NCBI RefSeq assembly: GCF_907164915.1
Contig: NC_061866.1
Span: 46,741,370 to 46,805,369 of the forward strand
Length of the DNA: 64,000 nucleotides
From: Impatiens glandulifera
Taxonomy: Eukaryota > Streptophyta > Magnoliopsida > Ericales > Balsaminaceae
Direction: 5' to 3'
Part shown: in pieces, positions 36,344-48,099 of the stretch
Position numbering within the stretch: the stretch's first letter is position 1
How the letters are laid out: each line of letters begins with the position of its first letter
Notes under the pieces: model-generated
What the model was told of the DNA's origin: nothing
The model's database searches: none
The model's input: the letters and a program-made list of their open reading frames with translations, nothing else
Position numbers and translations under genes: made by a program

Positions 36344-36748
36344 GAGGCATGATACAAGAAGCGAATGTGGGGGAACGAATTGGGGAGCGAAGCCACCTGG
36401 CATGCCAGGTAGGTCAAATTTTAATTAATTTTATTTTTTTTCCACGTAGGATAATACCCCTCAATTCAAACTCCTCTCATTTTCTCTCAACCTTTTCTCT
36501 TTCTTCAATCTGAAAACGCTCAAAATTCTCTACACAACCATCTCTTCAAAATCTCACTCCGATTTCTGATCAATCTTCAATCTATCTCCTCCGCTAAAAT
36601 CACTCTCATTTCTGATTAACAACCTTCTCTTCAATCTTCATTCTATCTCCGCTAAACTCACTACCATTTCCGCTCAAACCCACTCTCAAATCCGTTTAAA
36701 CCCTAGCCTAAGTATCCGCTCAAACTCTAACCCTAAATATCCGCTCAA

Positions 36749-38473
36749 ATGGAATCCGCTCAAACAATGACAGAGAAGAACAAAAACACTTTAGGTAAAA
36801 GGAAAAAGCCAGATAGAGATGCAGTGTTAACTTCAGATAGAGATGAAAGGTAAGTTATCATTGTTGCACTATTTTCATTTACTGTGTCCCCTGTTCATTG
36901 TGGATCTATTGCAGCGTTAACTGTCTCCTCTTGTTTAATCTTCATTGAATCAGTTCTTTATTTTATGGTATACGATTAACTGTCGATATATCTATATCAT
37001 TTTATGAAGCAGAGGTATTAGAAATGATTAACTCTTTGTTTATGAAGTAGAGGTATTTGGGAAATGATTAACTCTTTGTTTATGAAGCAGATGTATTAGG
37101 AAATGATTAACTCTTTGTTTATGAAGTAGAGGTATATGATTAAATCTTTGAAATTTAGGTGAGTGGTATTAGGAAATGGAGAAGATAATAGAGTTATGAT
37201 TAAAGCAGCTGTTATGAAATAAGTCAGGAAGAAAGACAGTTGATAAATATTAAGCTTAAATTGTTAATATTGTGTTGTCTTGTGTGTTAGACTATGTTGT
37301 CCTGTGTGTTAGACTATGTTGTCCTGTGTGTTAGACTATGTTGTCATGTGTTTTTAGTTATGTTGTCATGTGTTTTTAGTTATGTTGTCATGTGTTTTTT
37401 AGTTACCACACTTGAGAGTTAGGGACAAGGTATACGCGAACCTGGTATTCGCAGAAAAGACAGATCAAGAGGAGATTTTATACTTCAGCATTATGACTAC
37501 TCTCAAACGCGGCACCTTAAAGACAATTCAGAAAAATAGTTGGTTGAATGCAGGGATAATCGATGTCTGGGCTCATGAAATGAATATTTGCGTCAAACAC
37601 ACTACAAAGCCAGGAGCACCTCGAAGCCGAGTTTTTTTCTCAACCATTCATAGTGTGAGTACTACACAGGAACATTAAGTCTTTATATAATACTTTTTTT
37701 CTTGTCTAACATAAAAGTTCTTCAACAGGGTGCAACAAATTTGTCACAAAAGGACTATAATACTGTATTACTAAAGGAACTGACGGAGTTTGGATTAATG
37801 CTTGGAGACCTTGAAAGGTCTGAACTTGTAAGTCTTTTGTCTTGTGTTTAATACGCTATTGTACTGCGTTTTGTACTGTGTTGTACAGTGTCTTACACTT
37901 TATTGTCCCTTGTCTTATTAAACTATGTTGTCCTATGTTGTTACGGTGTGTTGTCACTATACTATGTTAACTTTATTGTGCTGTGATATTTGGATGCAGA
38001 TTTTTCTACTCATAGGTTATGATTCTCATTTTTATTTGGTCGTTTACAATACGAAGTCGAACACAATGGATATCATTGACAATAGGCCACTCCCGAAGGG
38101 TATAGATATGGGTTCAAAGTACGCAGTATTGAAGACTATTGGATGCAAGTTTTTGAACTTTGTTGCGGATATGAAGTTGAGCATTTTTGACACACTCTTG
38201 AAATGCGTTGCGAGGCTATTGAAAATGACCTGGCAAGACGCAGGGAACTATAAGGATTGTGGAGTATTCTGTATGTTGCACATGGAGACATACAAGGGAG
38301 ATCCTAAGTGGACTTGTGGCATAACCCGAGCAAATGCGAGCAAGAATATTCATTGTCTACGAATCCAATACCTATCGAGGATTCTACAATCCGATTCTAA
38401 CATTTATCGGATGAACTTAAAATACAAGACCAGAAAGTTGTACAAAACCAAATTATCCAAAACAGTAATGTAA
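36749..38473 (+). CDS. Ulp1/C48 cysteine protease-like ORF inside the MULE
   Basis: Plant MULEs often carry a Ulp1-like (SUMO-protease-fold) gene; its role in the element is unknown. A first exon candidate is 36749-36849 (basic, lysine-rich, GTAAG donor). The C-terminal exons 37403-37654, 37729-37827 and 38000-38473 join in frame to 274 residues. The catalytic pattern is readable in the last exon: His in SHFYLVVYN, Asp in MDIIDN, Gln in TWQDAGNYK and Cys in DCGVFCMLHME. The link between the first exon and 37403 does not keep frame directly, so an exon is missing from this model or the gene is damaged there. The 274-residue part is shorter than complete MULE Ulp1 proteins. Confidence 0.65.
37265..37400 (+). 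repeat. Short tandem repeats in the left half of the MULE
   Basis: Five to six units of about 21-24 bp of the form GTTAGACTATGTTGTCCTGT, shifting to TTTTAGTTATGTTGTCATGT. The same motif appears in the reverse orientation as GGACAACATAGT repeats at 38895-39000 and 39385-39460. Confidence 0.75.
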
Positions 38474-38894
38474 TGGTTTTATGTTAGTATAATTAAAACA
38501 TTTACTTTTTGAATAGTATTGTTAGCTGATCACCATCTTTCTCTTCAATCCAAAACTATTATTATATTATCTAAGAATGGTTAATTCAATTCAATGTAAT
38601 GGTTTATATTTATAATTGAATAGTATTGTTAGCTGATCTCTTAAGAATGGTTTGTCAAAGCTGATGATCCTAGTTGTTGTCGTTATTGTGCTCTTGAGCC
38701 AGGCACGGACAGAGGCAGCAAGAGTCCTACCGGAATTCAGTTTTATTATTATTATGATTAAAAGTAGTAGTTAAATGGTGAATGAATACATACATGATGA
38801 TTCTGGACATATTTTGCAGTATATCATTTCATTTCAAAATAAGAAACATTTCATTTCAAAGTAGCAGTATATGTTGTAGAAATATAACATTTAT

Positions 38895-39465
38895 GTACTC
38901 AGGACAACATAATAATAAACACAGGACAACATAGTACAAAATACAGGACAACATAGTATAAGACACAGGACAACACCGTTATGAATATGGGACAACATAA
39001 CAACATAGTATTGGTTTCTAGAACCGTTATAATTTTTGACACTAACGCTATTTCTAGAACGTATTTATGTCCCCAATTGTTGGTAGGTTATTTTCAGAAA
39101 TGAATGACATCCCAACATTGAGAATTTTGTCTTCGGTACATGGTGATGATGGTTCATCCATAGGGCTACATAAGACAAAAAAGAGAAATCAGCACAAAGA
39201 ATACATGACAACACATGAACAACATATTACAGTAATACATGACAACATATTTAATAAAATGCAGGAAGACATATTGGATAAAACGCATTAAAACGAAAAA
39301 AATATAGTTTAAAACACAGAACAACATATTACAATAACACAAATGACATCAGAATATTAACCTTTAGAGCAACTTCAATATTTACACGGGACAACATAGT
39401 TTAAGACACGGGACATCATAGTTTAAGACACGAGACAACATAGAACAAAACAGAGGACAACACAA
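38895..39465 (-). repeat. Inverted counterpart repeats in the right half of the MULE
   Basis: Clusters of ACAGGACAACATAGTA-type units (38895-39005, 39200-39330, 39385-39465) are the complement of the repeats at 37265-37400. The element therefore has internal inverted arrays in addition to its termini. Confidence 0.7.
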
Positions 39466-39779
39466 GCCAACAAAAATATTAACAGTTTTATACAGGTTCT
39501 TGAAAATAACAAAAATATTAACAATTTTATACAGGTTCTAGCTACATATTGGTTTCTACACATAACAATCACATAACAACAGAAAAACGTGAATCCAAAA
39601 AACAAACAGAAGAACAATAAAAACAAAGAAAAAAGTAAGCTATGATGGCAGAGAAGATATACCATTAGAAGAAGAAGCTAATCGGACAGTGACGAAGACG
39701 AATCTAAACAAAACGCAAGGAGAAGACGACGAGGATGAAGACGAAACTAAAGAACGGAAGGACGACGAGGATGAAGACG

Positions 39780-39935
39780 CAAGAACAGTAAAAAGTTAAA
39801 CGACGAGGATGAAGACGAATCTAAAGAATGTAAGGAGAAGAATCTAGACGGCGCGGATGAAGACGAATCTAAAGAATGTAAGGAGAAGAAGCTAGACGGC
39901 GCGGATGAAGACGAATCTAAAGAATGGAAGGAGAA
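39780..39935 (+). repeat. 54-bp tandem repeat encoding an acidic stretch
   Basis: About 2.5 copies of GATGAAGACGAATCTAAAGA-containing units. The plus strand reads DGADEDESKECKEK repeats with no start codon in a supported gene. It could be a relic exon or a repeat inside the MULE. Confidence 0.5.
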
Positions 39936-40125
39936 GATGATAAACAGCGTGCCGAGAGTGAAGAAAATGGAAGAAGAAGAATAAGGAGGGTTTTGTTTGA
40001 TGAGCGGGAAATGATCTGAGGGTTTGCTAAAGAGGAGATATAATTTTTTTCTCTTTCCTCCGTGGCATGCCAGGTGGCTTCGCTCCCCATTTCGTTCCCC
40101 CAATTCGTTCCCTATATCATTTCCC

Positions 40126-40134
40126 AAAACATAA
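40126..40134. repeat. Right 9-bp target-site duplication of the MULE
   Basis: AAAACATAA, identical to 36335-36343. Confidence 0.9.
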
Positions 40135-40669
40135 CTACTTAATGGTTTTTATATAGTTAGAACTAAAACGTTGGTTTGTGTTTAGGAACAAAAAAACTAG
40201 AAAAACAAAATTCAAAACATATTGTGAGATGCATTTATATATACAAGTATTTAAGTTACTAAAAAAATAAAAATATCTAATAATTTATATTGGATATGTT
40301 TTTAAGTCCGACTACCTACCTTCATAAATTGAACATGAAACCTATGTTCTATCAAATAAGATATTTTTCAACTTAAACTAGCTAATTATATGAGTTCTAA
40401 ACTAGCTAATTTTAATACAAAATCAAGTATAAGAACACTAATATAATATTCAAAAAAATTGTTAAAATTATACCTAAAGATCAAATTAATATATCTTAAA
40501 AAAAAACATTAATTATCATAATATTAACTGATATATTTTGAGGGATTGATTCTAATCCTAATTGACATCTTTATTTTTTTATATATATAAAACAACGTAA
40601 TCTTGCTTGATCGGTATAAAGGTTAATTATAAAAATAAAAAAATTAACTTTATGCTTTAAGAAAAACCC

Positions 40670-41121
40670 ACTTGATCATCTAGATTATAGGTCATGTGAT
40701 AATTAACTCTCTTTTTTTCTTTTTCTTTTTCTTTTTCAAAATAACAATAAATGTTTTCCTTATTATTTATTAAAAATTAAACTCCCAAATGATTAAGGTA
40801 ACCATAATCGGACCGGCGTCGGTGGTTGACCCAGATGATGGGAGTCCAAATCTAGCTGCTTTCATTGCAATAAATGATGGAACTGATGATAGTCTCTAAA
40901 GTCCACTTTTACCCTATCTTTCTTTCACTCTCTCTCATGAGTTAATGTTCCTCCCAACCTCTCAACGGTCCATACGCGTTTAGACTTGATTTACATTGTT
41001 ATTGGTTGTGGATCATCAAGAAAAGTTGGCAGGCAATGCTTATATAAAGAGACTGCTCGTAGCCCAATAGAGCATATGTGAGCTACTAATTGTCATAAAC
41101 AAATCTTCCATTCCACCAAAT
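40670..41121 (+). promoter_or_regulatory. Promoter and leader of glycine-rich protein gene 1
   Basis: It matches 52985-53456 in order: GTGATAATTAACTCTC, GGCGTCGGTGGTTGAC, AAATCTAGCTGCTTTC, CAATAAATGATGGAACT, CTCTCATGAGTTAATGTTC, CCAACCTCTCAACGGT, ACGCGTTTA and TTATTGGTTGTGGATCATCA. It ends with TATATAAAGA at 41041 and a shared leader. GGTTGAC holds a W-box core and ATTGG an inverted CCAAT. Long conservation between the two copies suggests constraint or recent duplication. Confidence 0.7.
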
Positions 41122-42399
41122 ATGGAGATAACAAGTAGATGGGTTTGCTTCTTCTTTCTCTGCTTTAGTGTTGCTCTCCACTTGAGCACAATTGCTCTTG
41201 CGGATGGCAAGGTTCAAACGGAGGGGTGGGGTAGGGACAGGTTTGGAGGTAGGCGTGGTGGACTGGGAGGCCGCGGACCTGGTGGCCGAGGACTTGGCGG
41301 TGGTATTGGAGGAGGAGGAGGGTTCGGTGGTGGTGGAGGTGGTGGCATTGGAGGTGGCGCTGGACATGGAGGTGGATTTGGTGCTGGTGGTGGAGTAGGT
41401 GGTGGCGCTGGAGGAGGTGTTGGTGGAGGTGGTGGATTTGGCGGCGGTGGAGGAGGAGGTGTTGGTGGAGGTAAGGGTGGTGGCTTTGGTGCTGGTGGAG
41501 GTGTTGGGGGTGGTGGAGGAGCTGGAGGAGGTGTTGGCGGAGGTGGTGGACTTGGAGGGGGAGGTGGTGGTGGTGTTGGCGGAGGGTCAGGACATGGTGG
41601 TGGGTTTGGAGCTGGTGGGGGTGTAGGAGGTGGTGCTGGAGGAGGTTTGGGTGGAGGCGGTGGACTTGGAGGAGGAGGAGGTGGTGGTGGTGGTGTTGGT
41701 GGAGGGTCAGGACATGGTGGTGGGTTTGGAGCTGGTGGAGGTGTAGGAGGTGGTGCTGGAGGAGGTTTGGGTGGAGGAGGTGGTGCTGGAGGAGGTGGTG
41801 GTGGTGGTGTAGGCGGTGGATCAGGACATGGTGGTGGGTTTGGAGCTGGTGGAGGTGTAGGCGGTGGTGCAGGAACTGGAGGAGGTGTAGGTGGAGGAGG
41901 TGGATTTGGAGGTGGTGGCGGTGGTGGAACTGGTGGTGGGTCAGGCCATGGTGGTGGTTTTGGAGCTGGGGGAGGTGTAGGTGGTGGTGGTGGTGCGGGT
42001 GGAGGAATTGGTGGTGGTGGTGGAGGAGGTAGTGGTGGTGGAGGTGGTATTGGAGGAGGATCAGGCCACGGTGGAGGCTTTGGTGCCGGTGGTGGCGTTG
42101 GAGGTGGAGCTGGTGGAGGAATTGGTGCTGGTGGTGGAGGAGGAAGTGGTGGTGGAGGAGGTCTTGGTGGTGGATCAGGTCATGGTGGAGGATTTGGTGC
42201 AGGTGGGGGTGTTGGTGGTGGTGGTGGTCTTGGAGGTGGACATGGAATTGGGGGAGGTGGTGGCGGTGGTCTTGGAGGTGGACATGGAATTGGGGGAGGT
42301 GGTGGAGTTGGGGTAGGCATTGGGATTGGCGTTGGGGTTGGAGTTGGCGGTGGAGCTGGAGGAGGCGCCGGTGGTGGTGCTGGTGGAGGAGGAAGATAA
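41122..42399 (+). CDS. Glycine-rich cell-wall structural protein 1
   Basis: Secreted glycine-rich protein of 425 aa in one exon, expected in the extracellular matrix. The signal peptide is residues 1-27 (ends STIALA), followed by a short charged linker (DGKVQTEGWGRDRFGGRRGG) with nearly all the charged residues. The rest is Gly-rich GGX repeats. A module of about 38 residues (GGGSGHGGGFGAGGGVGGGA, then GGG-x-GGGGG runs) recurs about eight times. The C-terminus changes to a valine/isoleucine segment (GVGVGIGIGVGVGVGG) and ends GGGGR. There is no RNA-binding domain, so it is not an RBP-type GRP. The frame is set by the signal peptide; long frames on the other strand are shadows of the repeat. 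Confidence 0.9.
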   Translation: MEITSRWVCFFFLCFSVALHLSTIALADGKVQTEGWGRDRFGGRRGGLGGRGPGGRGLGGGIGGGGGFGGGGGGGIGGGAGHGGGFGAGGGVGGGAGGGVGGGGGFGGGGGGGVGGGKGGGFGAGGGVGGGGGAGGGVGGGGGLGGGGGGGVGGGSGHGGGFGAGGGVGGGAGGGLGGGGGLGGGGGGGGGVGGGSGHGGGFGAGGGVGGGAGGGLGGGGGAGGGGGGGVGGGSGHGGGFGAGGGVGGGAGTGGGVGGGGGFGGGGGGGTGGGSGHGGGFGAGGGVGGGGGAGGGIGGGGGGGSGGGGGIGGGSGHGGGFGAGGGVGGGAGGGIGAGGGGGSGGGGGLGGGSGHGGGFGAGGGVGGGGGLGGGHGIGGGGGGGLGGGHGIGGGGGVGVGIGIGVGVGVGGGAGGGAGGGAGGGGR

Positions 42400-43022
42400 A
42401 ACAAAAAAAACTAGCATCTCCTCTTCTATCATTGTTATAATTATGATCAGCACTTAAATTAAGCTGGTAATAATTTGCTTTATCTATATATTGTGTAATG
42501 TGGTTTAAATTATGATATTTATTTTCCACTTGAATTAATGAAGAAAAATGGCCATGCAAGAATGCTATGATTATGATTAGAATATTGATCACTCTTTTCT
42601 TTCATGTTTTCAAATCTGAATTTTAATTACTTTATCAAATCATCAACATGTTAAGTTAACCTATGTCACCTAGCAAGCACCACTGGTGGCCCATATAAAA
42701 AGGACAATAGCGACGTAGTAAAATAGTTATAGCCGGGTAGATTCTAAATTATAACTCTGCTCTTATTAACTTACCTAGGCCTATGTTAATATTTATTATA
42801 ACATTTTATCAATATCAAACTTATATTCAGCACATCTAAATTCTAAACTAATCATTTTTTTTAATATAGACATTATTTCTTGTACGATCTTCACGAACCA
42901 CTTAAAAGTAAAAATTAAACAATAGGTAGCATTTTGTACATAATACATACAAGTTATATAAAAGTATAAATGGTAATAAAGTATAAATAATATACATTGT
43001 AGTATACGTTACATAAATTATT

Positions 43023-44173
<1,151 letters not shown>

Positions 44174-46380
44174 TTAAGGTAAGGCGAACTATGCAGAAAA
44201 ATCAGAAAAATAAAAAAATATAACACCAACCAAATTCGATTCCTAAATCATTACATACATTAACAAATCATTTAATCAAATAAATTATGATAATTTACTT
44301 AAAATAATACAAATTTATTATACTTGTTTAATAAAAAATATATAATTGCTGAATTAAAAAATATGAATAATTTTTGGTTCGCTTAGGCCGTACAAGGCAT
44401 TCCTAATTGTCACATCTCTTTACAAATTTGAAATTCAAATTAATTATAATTGTGTTCTATAACTTGCATTTATTAGTGCAATGGTGCATGAGGCCTAAAT
44501 TTTAGTGATAACAAAATTATATTGTGACATAATATCTATGTTAATGAGGTAGACCCTGGCCTCCCTCGATTTTTATTCGAATTTGTGGTTAGTGGCGGTT
44601 TTTCCCCTAAACTGAACGGATGATATTTATATACTCGTCCTACTCCGGCTTGATTTTAGTTTGGACATTAATAAACATAAATAAATATATAACATTATTA
44701 ATATATTTATTTATTTATTTATTTATTTTTCATTTCGTAAGAGTTTTAAGTATATTTCTTTATTATAATATATAATATTAAAATATCCGTTTATATAATT
44801 TTATGAATTTTTTATTTATTTATTTTAGATAATATAATATAACTATAGTATAACGGTGCTCTCCAGGATTTCTTGAAATCTAACAACAAAATATTAGTAA
44901 TATAATCCTTAAAATAGTTGTCTCCGATCTGTCAAGATTATCATCCCTACTTACTGACTAATCTAATCAAATTTTCTTAACCCTTCAAATTAACTTATTA
45001 AATATGAATTGAAATCGTGACTTTGAATGAAATTGGTAGTTTTTTGGTTTTAAATTATCTGTTTAAAATATATATATATTATATTTTTTATTTAATAATT
45101 TTATTTTAAATAATAAATATTTTGAAATTATAATTTTATTTTAACTATAATAATATTAATAATTTAAATTTATATATATGATTAATTAAAATTATTAATC
45201 TTATTAAAAATTAAAATTAATGTTAAAAATATTTTATTCGAAATTATTATTAATTTTAAATTCAATATATATACTTTATTTAATCCTTTACTTGGAAGGT
45301 AAAAAGTTTAAAACAAAATATAGTAAGTTTTGATTTTCTTTAATTTAAAATAGCTGGTTGATTTGTGAATGAGCGTGAAAATGCCCTATTTTCAAGTTTG
45401 TCCATTACTTCTTTTTAATAATCATACTTAAAACATTTTTAAAATGTTTTGAATGAGAATTTAATATGTATTTTGACTTTTATCATTTGAACTATTTTAG
45501 TAGGTTTTTAATAACTATATGTTAATTTTGGTGTAGTCATTGTCTTTGTTCGATCGGTTTCACTCATTATATTTTTTAATTTAATTTAGGAACTTAGCAT
45601 TGACCTTTGAATTAAGACTCTCAACTTTAATTTAAAACGATTTTAGTATAAATTAAATTTGTAAAATTTATATTTTATATACAAATATTTATTATTCAAA
45701 CTACCTTAGTGAGTCATCATTACATTCCATTCTTCTTACATAAACAATTTTGTTAGGTTGAGAGAATTTTTTTTATAATAACAAAAACAAACCTAAAAGA
45801 ATTCTCATGATAGTCTTTTTGGCTGAATGCATTGTGAACTTGTTGCTTAGTACAAAATAATAATTATTATCATTATCTATAATTAAACAAAATGAATTCT
45901 GATACAAAAAAAAATAGTTAAAAATTAAAAGTATTTGTATTGTTCCATATAAAAGAAGTACAAACTTTACTTTTTGGCTTCGATGTAACAGTCAGTTTGG
46001 GATATCTTTTTTTTTTATGTCTTAGTTAGACTTGCAGGTTATGCACATATATTAAATGTGGTATTAAAGGCGAACAAGTGACCTATACCTAACTGGGGCT
46101 GAGAATGTAATCATTTTATTGCAACTTTTTTTTTAAAGTTTATAATTAATAAAAATAATTTAGTTTAGTGGGTTATTTATCTTCTTTATAAATTTAATAG
46201 TTTAAGTGAAAGGTTCATTTTTTTTTAAATATATATTTACTTGATGAGGCTGTCTTATATAAAGAAAATTCCATGCATGTACTTGCTTATGTTTTGAATT
46301 TTTTTTATTTTGTTCTTGAGAGTAGAAGTAATTAAGTTAATCTATTATTGCTAAAAAGGACTGGACTGTTTGTCCTCATT

Positions 46381-46470
46381 GGCCTGCAATTATAAATTAT
46401 ACATATTTTCCATCAAGCCGGCTGCTCACACACATGTTGAATGAAAACTTCAAATTGATGCTAAATTACC
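46381..46470 (+). promoter_or_regulatory. Orphan germin-like promoter module without a gene
   Basis: GGCCTGCAATTATA, CATCAAGCCGGCTGCTCACA, ATGAAAACTTCAAATTGATG: the same order as the upstream module of gene 2 and the others. It breaks off before the TTTCAAAC and TATA parts into a repeat with CGCCGGTAA. No exon 1 or exon 2 sequence follows until gene 6. It is read as the remnant of an eighth copy. Confidence 0.6.
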
Positions 46471-46474
46471 AATT

Positions 46475-46590
46475 TATATTTCACCGACGCATACATACCG
46501 GCGCATATCTTACGCCGGTAAAAAATAAATTAAAAACTGTGAAAATTTTAAGCCGACGTATATCTTACGCCGGTAAGGAAAATTTACTTC
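46475..46590. repeat. CACTA-like internal repeat fragment
   Basis: Contains CCGACGCATA, ACCGGCGCATATCTTACGCC and a second TATCTTACGCCGGTAA. Related wording occurs at 57086-57220 behind a CACTACAA end, and weaker forms (ACCGACGCTTAT, CGACGCTTT) at 31470, 33820 and 48550. Confidence 0.4.
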
Positions 46591-46810
46591 TTTTTATGAA
46601 CCCTTAAGACAGGTTCTCAGCTTCTTTTTTTTAAGAATGTCAAAACAATGGGTCTTTCAAGCAAATAATGACCAAGTAAAAAAAAATAATAGTTTGGTGC
46701 ATTGGATTCCTTTTCCTAAGAACTCAACATGACTTAAACTATTGTTGGTAAAATTAAATAAAGTTTTTTTTTTTTTTAGAACTTTGAGTTTTTCTTCTCC
46801 TTTGGATTGC

Positions 46811-46925
46811 GACTAATCCCCACGGGTTAAGTATATATAACTCGCAAACACACTTAACAATTTAACCAGACGCAGAACTTGTCGTCTGACGGGTTCAAAC
46901 GCAGGACATCAGAAATGCTAGGAAT
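46811..46925. repeat. Dispersed repeat shared with 29612-29715
   Basis: GACTAATCCCCACGGGTTAA, CACTTAACAATTTAACCAG, GACGGGTTCAAACGCAGGAC and CAGAAATGCTAGG. Same order as the other copy, with a B-box-like GGGTTCAAACGC on the plus strand. Confidence 0.5.
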
Positions 46926-47116
46926 GACCACCTCTGGAGAGCTTTATTTGTAGATTTGGTAAAGTTTTCTAATTAAGTTCTATTGAAAAAGGACAAGTTT
47001 TCTTCTTTCCTTTGAGATGAGATTATATTAGATTACATGTTTATCAACTGAAATTCATCTTGGTGGATCCTCTATGCCTGCAAATAATACCCTGTTCATG
47101 TCTGCCGACTGTCTTC

Positions 47117-47241
47117 AAGCAGCCGGCTGCCCACTTAATTAATAATAATTATATGAATCTTCAAATTATTTATTAATTAGTCTTTTCCAGTTGAACATTT
47201 CAAACTTTTTCTCATACACACACATCCAACAGTATATAAGG
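47117..47241 (+). promoter_or_regulatory. Promoter module of germin-like gene 6
   Basis: AGCAGCCGGCTGCCCAC, TATATGAATCTTCAAATTA, GTTGAACATTTCAAAC, CACACACATCCAACAG and TATATAAGG (47233-47241). The closest match is the gene 3 module. Confidence 0.7.
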
Positions 47242-47344
47242 AATAACTTATCAATCTTGGCTTCATATATTCATCAGATAATCTGCTAGATATATAGTAT
47301 ACATAATTAACTTCTTCCTTTATCTACAACACAATACCTTGAAA

Positions 47345-48093
47345 ATGGCAAATGGAATCGTCGTGTTTTGTTTTCTAGCTCTTACATTCCGTGCCTACTT
47401 GGTTGTCGCCTCTGATCCCAAACCACTGCAAGATTTTTGTGTCGCCGACCCTACGAGCTCAGGTAAGTATTTACATTATGTTAGTGAATTAATTAGGAGC
47501 ATTATTTGGTTAAGACTTCATCACTTAAACTTTTATTTGATATTTAATTGGCTGCAGCAAGAGTGAATGGCGTGCCTTGCAAGGATCCATTGCTCGCTCA
47601 GGCAACTGATTTCGCCTTTAGTGGCCTTCACATTGCCGGAAACACTTCGAATCCTGTTGGTTCAAAAGTGACACCTGTTGGCATAACTCAACTCCCGGGA
47701 TTGAACACTCTCGGAATCTCATTGGTACGTATCGACTATGCCCCATGGGGCATCAACCCTCCCCACACCCACCCTCGGGCTACAGAGGTTATTACTGTCT
47801 TAGAAGGCTCTCTCTTCGTCGGATTCGTCACCTCCAACCCTGATAATCGCCTCATCTCCAAGGTCATATACAAAGGCGACGTGTTTGTCTTTCCCATCGG
47901 GCTTGTTCATTTCCAACAGAATGTTGGGAATGTGAAAGCGGTTGCAATTGCTGGATTGAGCAGCCAAAACCCGGGAGTTATTCCCATTGCCAACACAGTC
48001 TTCGGTTCCAATCCCTCAATTGGTAATGACGTCCTAGCCAAGGCATTCCAGGTGGATAAAACCATAATCGATCAAATCCAGGGGAAATTTTAG
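47345..48093 (+). CDS. GLP: Germin-like protein 6 (cupin, apoplastic)
   Basis: Exons 47345-47462 and 47558-48093 give 217 aa. The signal peptide is [20 protein letters not shown]. The metal ligands and the Cys pair are intact. Distinct residues are GLHIAGNTS (Ala where the others have Pro or Ser), SLFVGF (Phe for Leu) and KVIYKGD. The promoter, exon 1 and intron follow gene 3; the last residues [11 protein letters not shown], the TAG stop and the 3' UTR follow gene 5. This is the clearest mosaic of the set. It lies 11 kb beyond gene 5, after the MULE and glycine-rich gene 1. Confidence 0.93.
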
Positions 48094-48099
48094 ATATTA

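Larger units (their letters stand above)
36344..40125. mobile_element. Mutator-like element (MULE) with Ulp1-type gene, 3.78 kb
   Basis: The terminal inverted repeats run about 65 bp: left GAGGCATGATACAAGAAGCG, right (other strand) GGGAAATGATATAGGGAACG. Both then run through GGGGAACGAA, TGGGGAGCGAAGCCACC and TGGCATGCCA. A perfect 9-bp target duplication flanks it, the hallmark of Mutator-type transposition. The left side has a C/T-rich leader with AAACCCTA telo-box-like motifs and a spliced ORF ending in a C48 (Ulp1) protease domain. No MURA-type transposase is recognisable, so movement would depend on another element. It sits about 250 bp after germin-like gene 5. Confidence 0.9.

Noticed and set aside
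39747..40127. 126-codon minus-strand Ser/Phe-rich frame at the right end of the MULE
   Set aside because: It runs through the terminal inverted repeat and the 54-bp repeats; composition reflects the repeat.
41165..42592. 475-residue antisense frame rich in His and Leu over glycine-rich gene 1
   Set aside because: It mirrors the GGX coding repeat of the plus strand; there is no promoter or family similarity, and the plus frame has a signal peptide and TATA box.
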